DNA of 64,000 nt from Oxytricha trifallax (Eukaryota; Ciliophora; Spirotrichea; Sporadotrichida; Oxytrichidae): positions 1 to 64,000 of the forward strand of contig ARYC01000234.1 of NCBI GenBank assembly GCA_000711775.1. Direction: 5' to 3'. Positions 45,696 through 61,662 of the stretch are shown here, in pieces. Position numbers and translations under genes: made by a program. How positions within the stretch are numbered: position 1 is the stretch's first letter; the number at the start of each line of letters is the position of its first letter. The notes below the pieces were generated by a model. The model made no database searches. It was not told the origin of the DNA and saw only the letters and a list, made by a program, of their open reading frames with translations.

Positions 45696-47816
45696 ATGGA
45701 GAAGAAACTATTGAAACAATTAGAGCAAAGCTTTAACAGAACACTGGAAGTAGATGTACCAGGGCTCAATGCTGCAGCAAACCACCTCAAATCTGATTTA
45801 AAAATCTAATTCTACTCACTTTATTTCATAATCAAACCATTTTAATTATTTACATATACTTTCAAATTACTTTTATTCTAAAGAGAGCAATTTATCTTTT
45901 AATTGTCATTTTAAACATAGAATTAAATAAAAATGTTCAATGTGTACAAACATGAAAGGCTAACGACTGAGGAGGAGTTACAAAACTCAACTATGGATAA
46001 GATGCAGAAGAGATCTATCAGCCTCAAAAGTAAAAAACATACCTTAATTTATAATTCCAAGTATTATAGAAAGAAATGACTAGTTGTCTCAAAACTACAA
46101 GCTTAGAGTCGGGTAATTTATAAAAAAGGTAGAGCTTTCTCAATTGATGTTAAACGAAATTTTATAGATGTTAGCAGAACCCATTGTAGAAAATGATAAT
46201 TATAATCCTCATTAATATGAAGATTAGAATAGCTATCTAGGAGATAAAAGTTTTCGATTCACTTCTAATAATTTAGAGAGAATTTAGGTAAATCGATAGA
46301 ATTAATTATTTAATCAATTATAGGAGAGCGTGAGAAGAAACTCTGGGGGGAAGTTTCCTGCACTCGAGGTTTTATCCTACACTTTTTTTTATTTTATGTA
46401 AAATTTAATAAATTTAATATAAATCATAAAATTAAAATTATTTATAACTCACTAATACTAAGAGGATATTTAAACATCATTTAAGTAGTTCAAAAAGTAT
46501 AGTTTAACTTTTTATAGGTATTGAAAGAACATAATAAATTGAATTAAAATTTCAATAACAATTGGGTAAAATACTTAAAATTACTTTGAAAAATGAGAGG
46601 ACAATATAATGGCTAAGATGCAATAACCAACAAATACCATATGAATAATATCAGATATTGGAATCTAAAAAGAGATATTGACTAATTGATTAATAAATTA
46701 AGTTTAATTAAATTAATAAAATCAGTTCGGAAGTTGCTTTATAATTATAATAAAAATTATTTTTATAGAGAAAATCTTTTTTTTTAAAAAAGTGCAGAAA
46801 ACTTCCCTAAAATTTTTTTTATCATAAACCGGTGCAGGAAACTTCCCCCCCCTAAACTCTATATACGAAACAAATCCAACTTAATTGTGTTAGGGTAAAA
46901 CTCAAGAGCAACTTATGAATCTGAGGCCTAGAGAAATAGAAAAAGAGTTGGGACCTCCCTCGTTTAGATACGGAAATAAATCAACCATAGAAAGAATCTA
47001 TGAAACACTAAGCAAGCGAAATAATTCCATTATGGAGTAAGGAGAGATACTTGAAAAGAAAACTTTAAAATAACTGAAAAACAGACAGGATACAAGCAAC
47101 CAAAATAATCAATCACACAATAATTCACTAATAAACTAATCAATAACAGTGGGCACAAATTAATATAGATCAAGGTAGTAACCAAGTGATTTATTTCCTG
47201 AAATTGTGAAACCTACAGATTTGATGTCAAAATTACATAATAAAACACACTTCAAAGCAGCTCAATCTATATTTATGAATCTTTAAGGCAGTTTGGAGGA
47301 CTAAGATAAAACTTTAGAAAAGGTTTTGAATGATTTTACTGTTAAAAGAAATTTACAGTAAATTTTAAGTCAACCATAAAAAGCAGAAAACTTTAGAATT
47401 AAGTTTAAAAATACTAAAACACCAGATCCCACTAGAAATAGAACGAACTACATGTCAACAAGGAATACTTTTTTAACTATTAGTTTATACTACATATTCA
47501 TTAGGATTAAGTCAAGCAAATGTCACGATGAATACAATCAATACTCAAGACAATAACATCTCCAACCTAAAATCAATGATTGAACAGGAAGGCAGAACCA
47601 TAAGCCCAAATTTAGTAACTCAATAAATGCTGCTTAACTGTAAAGTAATAAGAATGAAAAACACATCAGTGCAACCTCTCTAAGCTAAGTCTAAAATTAC
47701 AAGTAATTTACTATTGAAAAATGGATTAGTTTAAATTAGAAAAATCAAAATGGAAGAAAAATAAAAGTAAGAGAGAAAAAATGAATTCAGTGATATTAAT
47801 TTATGATTTTCTCCAA
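45696..47816 (+). CDS. Unknown coiled-coil/disordered protein carrying a TIR element in an IES
   Basis: ATG 45696, TGA 47814-47816. The short first segment (MEKKLLKQLEQ) joins through an IES with pointer AAAAAT (45807-45934) to MFNVYKHERLTTEEELQ. Introns of 43 and 36 nt follow (near 46030-46073 and 46289-46324). The IES 46345-46860 (pointer AACTCT) contains an inverted-repeat element. After it the protein continues (YETNPTQLC, LRPREIEKELG, then Asn/Lys/Gln-rich helix-forming segments), with a final IES 47470-47545 (pointer AATACT). No enzymatic motif. Converges on the Rieske/AIF gene; the 3' ends nearly touch. Confidence 0.72.
45807..45934 (+). other. IES near gene start, pointer AAAAAT
   Basis: AAAAAT at 45801-45806 and 45929-45934 in the same phase joins HLKSDLK to MFNVYKHERL. 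The second ATG could be the real start, in which case this segment would simply be 5' flank. Confidence 0.55.
46345..46860 (+). mobile_element. About 510 bp TIR element occupying an IES, pointer AACTCT
   Basis: AACTCT flanks it at 46339-46344 and 46855-46860. The ends are inverted: GGGGGGAAGTTTCCTGCAC at 46345-46363 and its complement ending in a C-run at 46832-46852. A second partial copy, GTGCAGAAAACTTCCC, lies at 46792-46807. No ORF is present. It resembles a non-autonomous DNA transposon with a 6 bp target duplication. Removal with one AACTCT joins ESVRRNS to IYETNPTQL in frame. Confidence 0.8.
47470..47545 (+). other. IES, pointer AATACT
   Basis: AATACT at 47464-47469 and 47540-47545. 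Removal joins MSTRNT to QDNNISNLKS; retaining it ends at TGA soon after. Confidence 0.8.
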
Positions 47817-47835
47817 ATAACATCTATTTCAACAA

Positions 47836-49595
47836 AAAAATATAATGCCTCCAAGCAAGTCATGATTGCATCACTTTTAAACAAGCCTGAGGCAGCCAAA
47901 ACTTTGTCATTTTAGATATAGTAAGCAATGAAAGGTTCGCCTTTTTCCACATTTCCTTAGACATGAACTTCGTCAAAAGCTGTAGCATACCCAACATATT
48001 GAATACTCTAATTGTAATGTATAAGTAATTTATGTTTATTTATTATATGTCTAGTCCAGAAGAAAGGCACTCTGTTATAAGCTTTGTTTAATCCAAGCAT
48101 ATTGAAAGCAGCAAATGCACCTTAATCCATTGCAGTAATGTAATGCTCAATTCTTACTTTCTGATTTGAATGAGGATAAGGAAAAACTACAGCATCCCCA
48201 GCAGCAAAAATATCGTTATGATTAGTTTAAAGGTATGAATCTGCAAAAATTGCTCCTTTATCATCTAAATTTAGGCCTGTATTATTAAGGAACTATGTGG
48301 AGGGTAATACTCCAGCACCAATTATAACAAGATCAGACTTAATAATTGAACCATCATTCAGAAGTACACCAGTTGCATTTTTTCCATCATCTGATAGTAT
48401 TTCGACTACCATTTTATTCATATTCAGGCTAACTCCATTTTATTCATGCTGGTTCTTCAAAGCCTAACCAACTTACAGACCAAACTATCTTTACATTGGG
48501 ACCTAATCAGCATGAATCAAATGGATTTGCTTTTTGTCTCCATATTGCATTTTCAAAGCAGCGGCACTTTCTGATCCAATGAAGCCTGCACCTATAATTG
48601 CTATGCTTTGAGCATTTAATGCTTTTTCCTTGATATTTGTTTAATCCAAGTGATCTCTCAATAAGTAAACATTTTGAAGATCTATTCCCTTAATAGGTGG
48701 TTTAGTTGCATAAGTCCCAGAAGCTATGCATAATTTATCAAATTACTAAAAAGTTTGATTAGTTTTGTAAAATGTATTACCATATCAACATCTTTACCAT
48801 ATTATTGAATAGTTAAGGTTTTATTTTGACTATCTACTCTTGTGACTCTTGAGTTTAAATGCATGTCAATGTCTGCTTCTCTTAGATATGCTTAATCTCT
48901 TAATGAGAACGCACTACCAGATCCAATCTATATTTGTGACTTAAACAAAAATACCAAATATTTACTGCTTTGCTTAAGCCAGTTCTATCATAAGGAGCAA
49001 TACTTTCTGCAGATACCAAAGAAATAATTAATTAAAATATATTACTATAAATTTCACCTGTAAATCCAGCTTATCTTAAAGTTTCAGCACAGCTTAGTCC
49101 TGCAGGTCCACCCCCAATAACAACATATCTACTTTTATTTTGAGGATTTCTCTTGGCTAAATATGGTTGTTCATTTTTCTTGATAGTTTCTGGAACATTT
49201 ACAAAATGCTGAGTGCCCTTCTCAACCACTTCATACTTAGGTACTCCGTCAAGCCCTGGTGCTCCATCAATAAACCCATTTTCAATGCTAAACGAAGCAG
49301 AGTGCCAAGGGCAGAATACCTTATCTTAGTAAAGAGTACCTGTATGTAATGGTGCTCCAAAATGAGTGCAATAATTGCCGATTGAATGTAATTTACCGTT
49401 ATGTTTAGCAATCAAGACTAGATCATCTTCCAATGGACCAACTTTAAGAGGTTTCATCTCTCCGTTCTTTAACTCAGAGGCAAATGGGATCTCGATCATT
49501 CTTAGAGGTTATTAGGCTGTTGAGAATAATGGGTAAATATGCTAGGATCTAGCTATAGATTGAAGCTAAAAGGAATATCTTTTTAGATTTTACAT
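47836..49595 (-). CDS. Rieske-domain AIF-type FAD/NAD oxidoreductase, mitochondrial (AIFM3-like)
   Basis: Start ATG 49593-49595, chosen because it gives an Arg/Ser-rich amphipathic leader (MQNLKRYSFQLQSIARS), typical of mitochondrial import. A Rieske [2Fe-2S] domain follows with C-T-H (NYCTHFGAPL) and C-P-W-H. Then the FAD site GGGPAGLSCAETLRQ near 49090 and an NAD site GAGFIGSESAA near 48560-48610. Order and length match AIFM3/AIFL. Short AT-rich interruptions near 48740-48790, 48940-48990 and 49020-49070 look like introns or IESs. The C-terminus is near 47836; no TGA is met in frame at the expected place, so the last segment boundary is uncertain. It is a paralog of the next gene. Confidence 0.88.
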
Positions 49596-49911
49596 TTATT
49601 AAATTATAATATAGGTGAAATAGTAATAATTAGAAATTATGCGATAAAAATTGGAAATACCTACTTCTTCATTTATTTTTGGATGAAATTGAGTTGTTTG
49701 TGGACATTTAGATAAAAACTAAAAAAGAATTTGATACATTCAATGTAAAATAAATTTGTACAAAATGTTTATATAAATTTAATTAATTGACAAAATATTT
49801 TGACAATATAAAAATGACATTCTGAAACAAATCTTATAGTTAAATATAATTAAATTACGTAATCGCATTAATTAACAAAGCATTTAAGTTGAAAATCAGA
49901 CTCATTAAATA

Positions 49912-52712
49912 TATTTATTATTAATAGTTTCTTCTCCGGATTTGATTTTGGAAGCAGATGGCATGACATTCTACTATAATGCCTCCTAATAAGTTATAAT
50001 ATCTAATGATCTGCTAGCACCAGCAACTGCAAGCACCTAATCACCCTTGCCAATATAGAAAGCCAAAAATTCTTGATCCTCTAAGCTTCCTTATATATAA
50101 ACTTCATGAAATTCAAAAGCGTAACCCACATATTATATTGCTTAGCCGTAGTGCTCAGTCCATAAAAATGGAATATTTCCGTATGGGATACGCTTATTCA
50201 TCATATTGAAAGCGATTAAATAAAAAAATAGATTAGTTATACAAAAGCTGCATGAGACCCTTAGTCTTAAGCCGTACCCCAGTGTTCCATTCTCACTCTT
50301 TAACCAGTTGGCCAATATGGGAAAGAAGCAGAGTCTCCAGCTGAAAATATATCCTCAACTGAAGTTTTCAAAAATGGATCACAAATTATACCTCCCCAGT
50401 TATCTATAAAAATTATATTTATTAACTATCCATTTCCAGACCAGATCCTTTCAAAAATTAAGTAGCTGGAAACACACCAGCACCAAGGAGAAGCAAGTCA
50501 GCCTATATGATAGTGCCATCATCCAATACCACACTATGTGCTTTATTGTTTTCCCCTCTTATTTCCACAACTTTTTTACTCATGTGCATCTTGATATCGT
50601 TCTTAATGTGCTAATTGTAGATCACAGAGCCAACATCTTTACCAAATTATCGCTCAAGTGGTACGCTTTCCATGCTTATAACTTCAATATTTATTTCATC
50701 TTCATATTTAGTTTTCAAGGAAGCTGCGACTTCTGAACCTATAAAGCCCGTGCCCATAATGACTAAGTTTTTAATATCTCCCTTGCTTAATAATCCCTTG
50801 ATTTTCTCCACATCTTTGTAAGTTCTTATTGGCAATACATTTTCTTAATCAATTCCGGGGATTCTGGGCTTGAATGGTGATGCACCTGGAGAAATACATA
50901 ATTTATCATAGTGAAGAGTTTCACCAGAGGATAAAATTAGTTGCTTATTTTAAACATCTAAGGATTCAACTCTTGAACCTAATTTAAAATCTATGTCTGC
51001 GTTTTAAATGTATTATTCATCTCGTACAAGAATATCCTTGACTTAAACTCTAGGCAAATTTAATACCATAAAATGAATAATACTTATAATTTTTTGTAAG
51101 TTATGTTCTGTCGTAAGAGATTATATCTTCAGCTGTTAGCACAATAATTTCCCCAGTAAAACCAGATTGTCTTAATGTTTCTGCACAACTCAATCCTGCT
51201 GGTCCTCCACCAAGAATGACGTAGCGAGTTTTGTCATTGATGTCACGTTTAACCATGGGAACAGGTTCTGCTTTCTTGATATTCATAGGTACTTTAGTTA
51301 GTTAGTTTTTAGCCATTGAATTAATTTACGGGAGGTTATCAACCGTTTATATGAATTAACATCAAACCTTTCAAAGTACTCTCGGACTAAAACACGACTT
51401 TCTGAATCCCCATGCGCTTTGTAGTAAGGGCATTTCTACATTGGCCCAAACCCCAGGTTATCTTGGTTTTATGCAACTTCCAATTGCCCCCTCCGGGAAT
51501 GTTTGTGTTCTGTTTGGCTGATTGTTCTTTTGTCCTTCTCTTTTAGTTCTCTGTTTCTAAAAACCCCGGCTAGTTAGCTTCACAGGGAAAATCCACAGCA
51601 GTTTTTACCCATGCTTAGTTTTTCTTTCTGGGATGTAGGGTCCCACTTTCCAAGCACAGTAGACTCATTATGGGTTCAAGGCATGACCCTAGTCGTAGCA
51701 CCATGGCCCCTTGAGAGGACAGTCACTCCTTGTGATAGGCACGTGGTGGGAACTTTAGTTTTAACACGACTTAAGTTCAGTTCGGTCGATTTTTTTATTG
51801 GCGTGGTCCTCCTATACCTTGCCTGACGTATTCTGAGTAACTCCTCAGATCCGAGACTTACCCTGAAAAACCAGGTGCTACTGCGGTTTCGAACCCTCCG
51901 GGGTACCGGAATTAGTCGAGCTGGTTACCGACTTACTAGTAGGTCGAAACCTCATAGGTATTTTAACAAAGCTCTTTCCGTCTTGATTTTCAATTATTTG
52001 ATAACTTGGTATCCCATCGACACTTGGAAATTACTCCAAAGCTCCACTTTTAATATCGAATTAGGCTCCATGCCAAGGACAAACTACTTTATCATTGATC
52101 AGCATTCCAGTGTTTAAAGCTGCTCCTTAATTAAACTCTTATTTTATGAAATAATACAATAAAATTATTTAGAATTTCCTTTTGCAATTCTTTGAATTCT
52201 TTTGATTTTTTAATCAAGTAGAGCAAAAATTATTTAATAGAAATTTCAGATTTTTAAAAATGTGGGCAAGTATTTCCAACTGCATACAATTTATTTTGAT
52301 ATTTAGCAATAAGGATCTTTTAATTACCATGTACTGATATAGTACGCATTTCCCCATCTTTAATGTCCTTTGCATCTTTAATTTCATAAAGCATGTGATT
52401 ATCCAATGACTGTTTATCATTATTATCTTCCATTTATGACATGTTATTAGTATGACTTAAGGCATAAAAACCCAATAAAATACCTGTTAAATATCTGTAA
52501 TTTTTGTTGTTTTTACTATTCTAGTTGCTATTACTTTGTCTTGATTGATTGAATTTACTATAATTTGTAGAATTGACTTGGTTAAGTTGCTGAAAATTGA
52601 TGGGATTTGGATTGATTGCAAAATAGCTTGTAGATTTAGAGAGGGTAGTAGGGAGATATCTTTTGAGTTACCTCTTTAAAGAGGCATTATAGAGTGAAGT
52701 AAAAGTATTCAT
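49912..52712 (-). CDS. Second Rieske-domain AIF-type oxidoreductase (AIFM3-like)
   Basis: ATG 52710-52712, TGA 49912-49914. A long leader rich in Ser, Arg and Asn plus one hydrophobic helix (YLTGILLGFYAL near 52460) precedes the Rieske domain, suggesting mitochondrial membrane anchoring, unlike its neighbour. Rieske ligands: NTCPHF and VVCPWHG. FAD motif GGGPAGLSCAETLRQ near 51200; NAD motif MGTGFIGSEVAASLK near 50740. IESs: 52131-52257 (pointer TTAA) inside the Rieske domain, and 51302-51960 (pointer TCATAGGTA) between the Rieske and FAD domains. Other AT-rich gaps lie near 50200-50250, 50400-50450 and 51060-51100. Tandem, same strand as its paralog, 316 bp apart: a local duplication. Confidence 0.9.
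51302..51960 (-). mobile_element. 659 bp GC-rich IES with tRNA-like pol III box B (SINE-like?)
   Basis: The 9 bp pointer TCATAGGTA lies at 51293-51301 and 51952-51960; removing the segment joins SFVKIPM to NIKKAEPVPM. The inner part (about 51345-51955) is near 48% G+C, far above its surroundings. On the minus strand it carries GGTTCGAAACC, an exact match to the pol III box B consensus, about 35 nt after TAGTAAGTCGG, a box-A-like string. No long ORF and no recognisable protein. A tRNA-derived SINE or a germline satellite unit are the main alternatives. Confidence 0.6.
52131..52257 (-). other. IES inside Rieske domain, pointer TTAA
   Basis: TTAA at 52127-52130 and 52254-52257 in the same phase. 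Removal joins NTCPHF to QGAALNTGML, bringing the two Rieske ligand pairs to normal spacing. Confidence 0.78.
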
Positions 52713-53148
52713 AGTTAATTATACTATTTATTAACTTAATTCTTTTTAATACTATTTTACATAATTTTGTAAAACTATTATTATTAAGATTGCCAAAATT
52801 CAATCTTTAAAGAATTTATGACAATTTAATATACTTCTTATGAGTTAATATGCAAGAATTTGTTGTTTTTTTTTCCAATAGAGTTTAATGTAAGATTTTA
52901 GATTAAAGACTTATTTAATTGTTTACTCTCTTAATATAACATAATATAATATTACCTTGGATTTATTATGCTTTCATAGAAGTATAGCCTTAACCAAAAA
53001 ATAAAAAAATTAAAAAGAACTATTTAAAATAGTTATTAATAAATTTAAATCTTCTTTTTCCCAAAATATTTTATCATATTTTATTCTGAAATTCCTAAAA
53101 AATGTTTAATAAAATTATTTGATAAATTAATTATACAATATTTATAAA

Positions 53149-53655
53149 ATGAGACATAGACGAAACAAATCAAGTAGTAGCAGTTAAATTAATATAAAAA
53201 ATATAAATAATATAAATTGTATACTTTTTAATTATTTTATGAGTGATTCTGATAGCAGCAAAAGAAGCAGATCATCATCCTCTGATTTATCTGAAAAATC
53301 AAAGGATCATAGAAAAGAACGTGGCAGAAGCCAATCCTCAACTAAAAAATCAAAATCTCACAGCAGAGATAAGAGGTAAATAAAGAACGATGTATTAATT
53401 TCCATTATTGTAGATCCCATAGCAGTGACAGAAAAGATAGGAAAGTCAGAAGCAGTAGAAGTCATAGAGATAGTAGAAAGGAAAGATCAAGGTATAAACA
53501 TATAATTCACTAACATATCAAATAGAGATAAAAATCATAGACACTCACATCACCACAAATCTCATCATGCCTAGTTACTATTTTCTTGTTATTAGGTACA
53601 TATGTAATCGTTGTTAGAATTAATTAAGAAATCATAAAGAATGAGTTCATCTTGA
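53149..53655 (+). CDS. Small Arg/Ser-rich (SR-type) protein
   Basis: ATG 53149, TGA 53653-53655, about 130 residues after processing. An IES (53185-53244, pointer AGT) lies 12 codons in; two short GT-AG introns follow (53376-53415 and 53492-53527). The product is almost all R/S/K/D/H dipeptides (DSDSSKRSRSSSS, RKVRSSRSHRDSRKERS) with a His-rich stretch (HRHSHHHKSHH), typical of splicing-associated RS domains. No RRM is present. Its 3' end overlaps the convergent gene by 9 bp. Confidence 0.75.
53185..53244 (+). other. IES in SR-type gene, pointer AGT
   Basis: AGT at 53182-53184 and 53242-53244. Removal gives NKSSSSSDSDSSKRS, continuous RS-type sequence; the removed 57 bp is almost pure A+T. 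Confidence 0.75.
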
Positions 53656-54477
53656 GTTTGACCTTGATCTTGATCTATCACTAGCAAATGGGGATTCCTA
53701 ATTGTGCTTATCATGCAACCATCTATTTTGATCTCTTTCCTCTGTATAAAATATTAGAATGAATTTTTTATTCTTACTTGAACTCGCTTTATGTCTCAGT
53801 CTCTCCACACTCGATCCTCTAGATTAATGCTGCTTCTCCATCATTTCAATATCATCATGAATAGTGGGTTTTACTGGCTCTTCCTTCTTAATTGGCTCTG
53901 TAACCTTTTCTTGTCTGTTTCTTCCTGATAATTTCTCAGCAATACATTCAAACAATAGAATAAAGTACTTGTAATATTTTTATTAGCAAGATCCTTGAGT
54001 TTCTTTTGGTTTTGGTCGTAATCATCTTCTTCCCAACCTCTCATTGCTGTGTTTGCATTCATTCTCATGAAACCTCTGCCTTTCTTGACTTTATCGGCTT
54101 CTCTTCTCCTTCTGTCATCTCTCTCCCGAGATTCCCTATCTCTACCTCTCTCTCTGTCAAAAACAAATAATAAACATTTATTTTCATGGTCATCCCTCTT
54201 ATATCTGCTATACTCGTTTTTGTGATGGTGTCTGTATCTGTCTCTGTCATTTACATTTTCTCTGTGTCTATCATTAGATCTTGACCTTGAAATTTGGCGT
54301 CTAGATTTATCTTTATCATCTTGATTATGCTTAGGAGAGGCTGATATTTTTCTAGAACTGTAAAATATTTATAGATATTAAAATCTTAGTCTTACTGATG
54401 AGATTCAAAGATATAGTATGATTGGAAATACTAGAAAAGTGTGGGTGATGGAATTGTTTTGAATTAATTGTAAACAT
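53647..54477 (-). CDS. Arg/Ser-rich probable splicing-associated protein
   Basis: TGA 53647-53649; ATG 54475-54477 if an IES with pointer CAGT (about 54365-54410) is removed. A GT-AG intron at the same place also keeps the downstream frame but leaves no ATG. The product has an RS/RD/RE-rich half (DRHREN, DRDRYRHHHK, RERGRDRESRERDDRRRRE), a short conserved-looking basic motif (KVKKGRGFMRMN) and WEEDDYDQNQKKL, then LFECIAEKLSGRNRQEK and a Ser/Arg tail. AT-rich gaps near 53930-53980 and 54150-54185 and an intron near 53745-53780. The exact splicing factor is not identified. Confidence 0.7.
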
Positions 54478-54496
54478 GATTTATACAGAAATTAAC

Positions 54497-58542
<4,046 letters not shown>

Positions 58543-58783
58543 TCATAAAAAATAAAAAATTGTATTAAATATATAAAAGAATTAAGTATTATGGATTTTT
58601 AATGAGATTATAATTCCTTAATGATTAAATTGATTTATAATTATGTAATTCAAAGATATGATTTATACATAATGTTTTTATTGTTAAGGAATTGTAAAAA
58701 TAGAATATGATGCAATCTGTTAAACAAAAATTATTGAGTATATCCAATTGAAGATTATATATAAATCTTACTAGCTGATTTGA

Positions 58784-61620
58784 TCAGTGAAGGGAGACAG
58801 TTTAGTTAGCTTTAGGTGTGATTTAGATTCCTGTACCGAAAGCATCGTCTTAATAATCAAAATGCACTTTGTAATCGAAAGTGTTGAACTTTGGGAGAGT
58901 TGGCTTAAGTGCCTTGATAAATTCGTTGGCTGAACCCTCAACTGCCTCCATAATTGTGTTAAGTCTGGTCTTTATGCCTTCTTCATCGCTTTTAACTCCA
59001 CAGTTGTCGATAGTAACATTGAAATTAGTTAATTCCAAAGTTTCAAACATCAATTGAATTGTGTTATTTCCATCGTCAGCGATTTGCAAGTTAAGGTCAG
59101 CTTCTAAATCCCAAATGGCTTAGAAGGCAAGCTTGGTTGAGTTATCTGCTTCTACAATTATGAAGTCAACAAGGGTTTTAATGTGTGCATCAGTTGTCTT
59201 GTTATCGTTGCTCCAGTGGATCTCAGTTCCTGTTATTGGAGTGAATACTAGATTTAAGTCCTTAGAACCGAAGTTATAGAAGAGTTCTGGGATAATAACT
59301 AACATCAAAGTTGTTGTAAGCTCAATGCCAATAAGACTTTTAACCAAGGTGTGATCGATTGGGAGAACAACAAGTCCAGTCTCAAGCACGGTTTCAATGA
59401 CTTAGTTGGTTGAATAACTTGAAAGAACAAGTTGTACAGTGGAATCGGCTTCTTAGAATCTCATTGGAGAAGTGGGTGACTTGAAAGTTTTACCATGATT
59501 CTTGAAATAGATAGCTGCATCAGTAAAGGTGTCCATAGTGTGATCGTTAAATTGTGGGTTTTCTGGTAGAGTTATATCAACCACAAGACTATCGGTCAAG
59601 TTTCCTAACTTAAAGCCTGGAATTGTGATCAGACCATTATCAAGAAAATCTGGGATAATGATATCGTTTATGATGAAGTTTACTCCTGGTTGAAGGAATA
59701 AATCTATCAAGACTTGAAGGGGGTACTTCAACAACAAATTAGTGAACCAACTGATTAGGTACATGATAAAGTTACCGCTCATCCTGTAGTAAGAATCATT
59801 AAAATATAAACAATATATAAATCACCTAGATCAAGACTAGTTTCATAAAGGGTCAAACTTGGGGCACCAGTCAATTCATCACATATTGTTATTACTGATA
59901 GCGAATAAATAATATGGGAAATTTTTTATTAAATGTTCTAAAATAATTTGAAAACTATATTAAGTGATACTTTTCCTAAAAAATAAATGTGATGCTTGTT
60001 CTGTGAGAAATCAAAATAAATGGACAATCATAATTTATAATTAATTTCAATAACTAATTATTAAATTATAATCCAAGTTAGTGGAACATAAGAGCGAAAT
60101 GCCCAACTTCTCGACCTACACAAAAAACTTCATTCAAACCCTCATCCGAGGATCTAGACTCAAAGACATCATTGACACCATCATCACTGAGTCTATGAAC
60201 AACGATTGGGGACACCTTACCATTCAGAAAGTTATCTACATAGCCAAAAAAGTCGCTCAGATCAACCCTGCCCTAATCTTCAAACTTAGAAATGAAGCCA
60301 AAATCAGAGCCAACAACCAGAACAACCACTACATTGCTAATTGGTTAGAACTCTTAGCCTAGTCGCTTTACCTAGTCCAAGTTAACAACAAATGGATCCC
60401 TAAAACTTAATAGCCAGCTACTGATTTCGGAAACCTCAACTCCTCTTCACCGGAGTTCATTCCAAAGCCTTCCTCTCCCACTAACACCAAAATTGACTTC
60501 CAACTTACTAGCGAACTTACATAGTTCCATAACAAGTTCACTCATCAAGAACTTTAGAATCTTAACTAACAGTTCATACAGGAAGAGCAGGAATACTTAG
60601 CTTCCTAATGCGCCATCCTTTAAGCGCCAATAGACAAGTCTAGTTCTCTAGACTATGATTCTGAAGCTGACATCTCCTTCTATGAAGGAGGTGAATAATC
60701 TTTGACGCACTCAAGTGCGTCATCAATAAAGCTTCCTATCTAATAGGAACTTTTAACTCTTATTGAGGAATCACCCTTTAATAAGATTTCTGACAAGGAA
60801 TAATTAAAACAAGATTCCTAATTAATAATAAAATACTAATCATTATTAAATATGAGTGAACACAGAGACGCCCAAATGAAAGACAAGTCCTCGGTCAAGT
60901 TCAAAGACCTCCCAGACTTCTACACAACCAACACCGACATAGCATTCAAAACCCTAGTCGAAGAAGCCAACAATGGCACCAAAGTCTCAGCTAGAACTCT
61001 CTTTAAAGCCCTAGAGCTTAAAGAGCAAATTGTCTCCCTTAAAATCTAAGCAGCAACTCAAGGACTTTCCAACACAATTGCTTACTACTTCGAACAGATC
61101 GAAGACATCCTTGAAAGAGACACTAAAGCCTAGCATACTATCGCTAACAGCATGGACACCCCTAAGCAAATCAGAACCTTTCTCAAGACCATTGACAAAC
61201 TTAGGTCTTACAACTAAGACGTGATCATGTACTGCGATACTGACCAAGACTTCATGCTCAACACAAACACTATTAGATTCAAAACTCCTTGGAACTTCTC
61301 CAAGAACCTTTCAACCGACATCATCTTCTTCATGAAAGAAAATTTTAAATCTCTTATTTCCCTTGGTCTTATTAAATTCTCTGTTAAAATCTTATAAGTC
61401 TAATCACCCATTAAATATAAACACGTAGGCGACGATGCAGTCACCATCCTAAGACAAGACAGAAGAAGATAAAACTAATTCACTGGTAGAAAACCCAACA
61501 ACAAACAAAGACAACCCAAGAAACCCAGAAAAAACAACAAAAAGAGAAGAAACAACCAAAGGAACTGAGTTCCTTATAATTGATATGCTCAGGGGGGCTT
61601 CGACCCCTCGATGCGAGTTA

Positions 61621-61662
<42 letters not shown>

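Noticed and set aside
60081-61568. Host exon of the BPI-like gene
   Set aside because: It is on the opposite strand, differs in codon use, and has insertion hallmarks at both ends.
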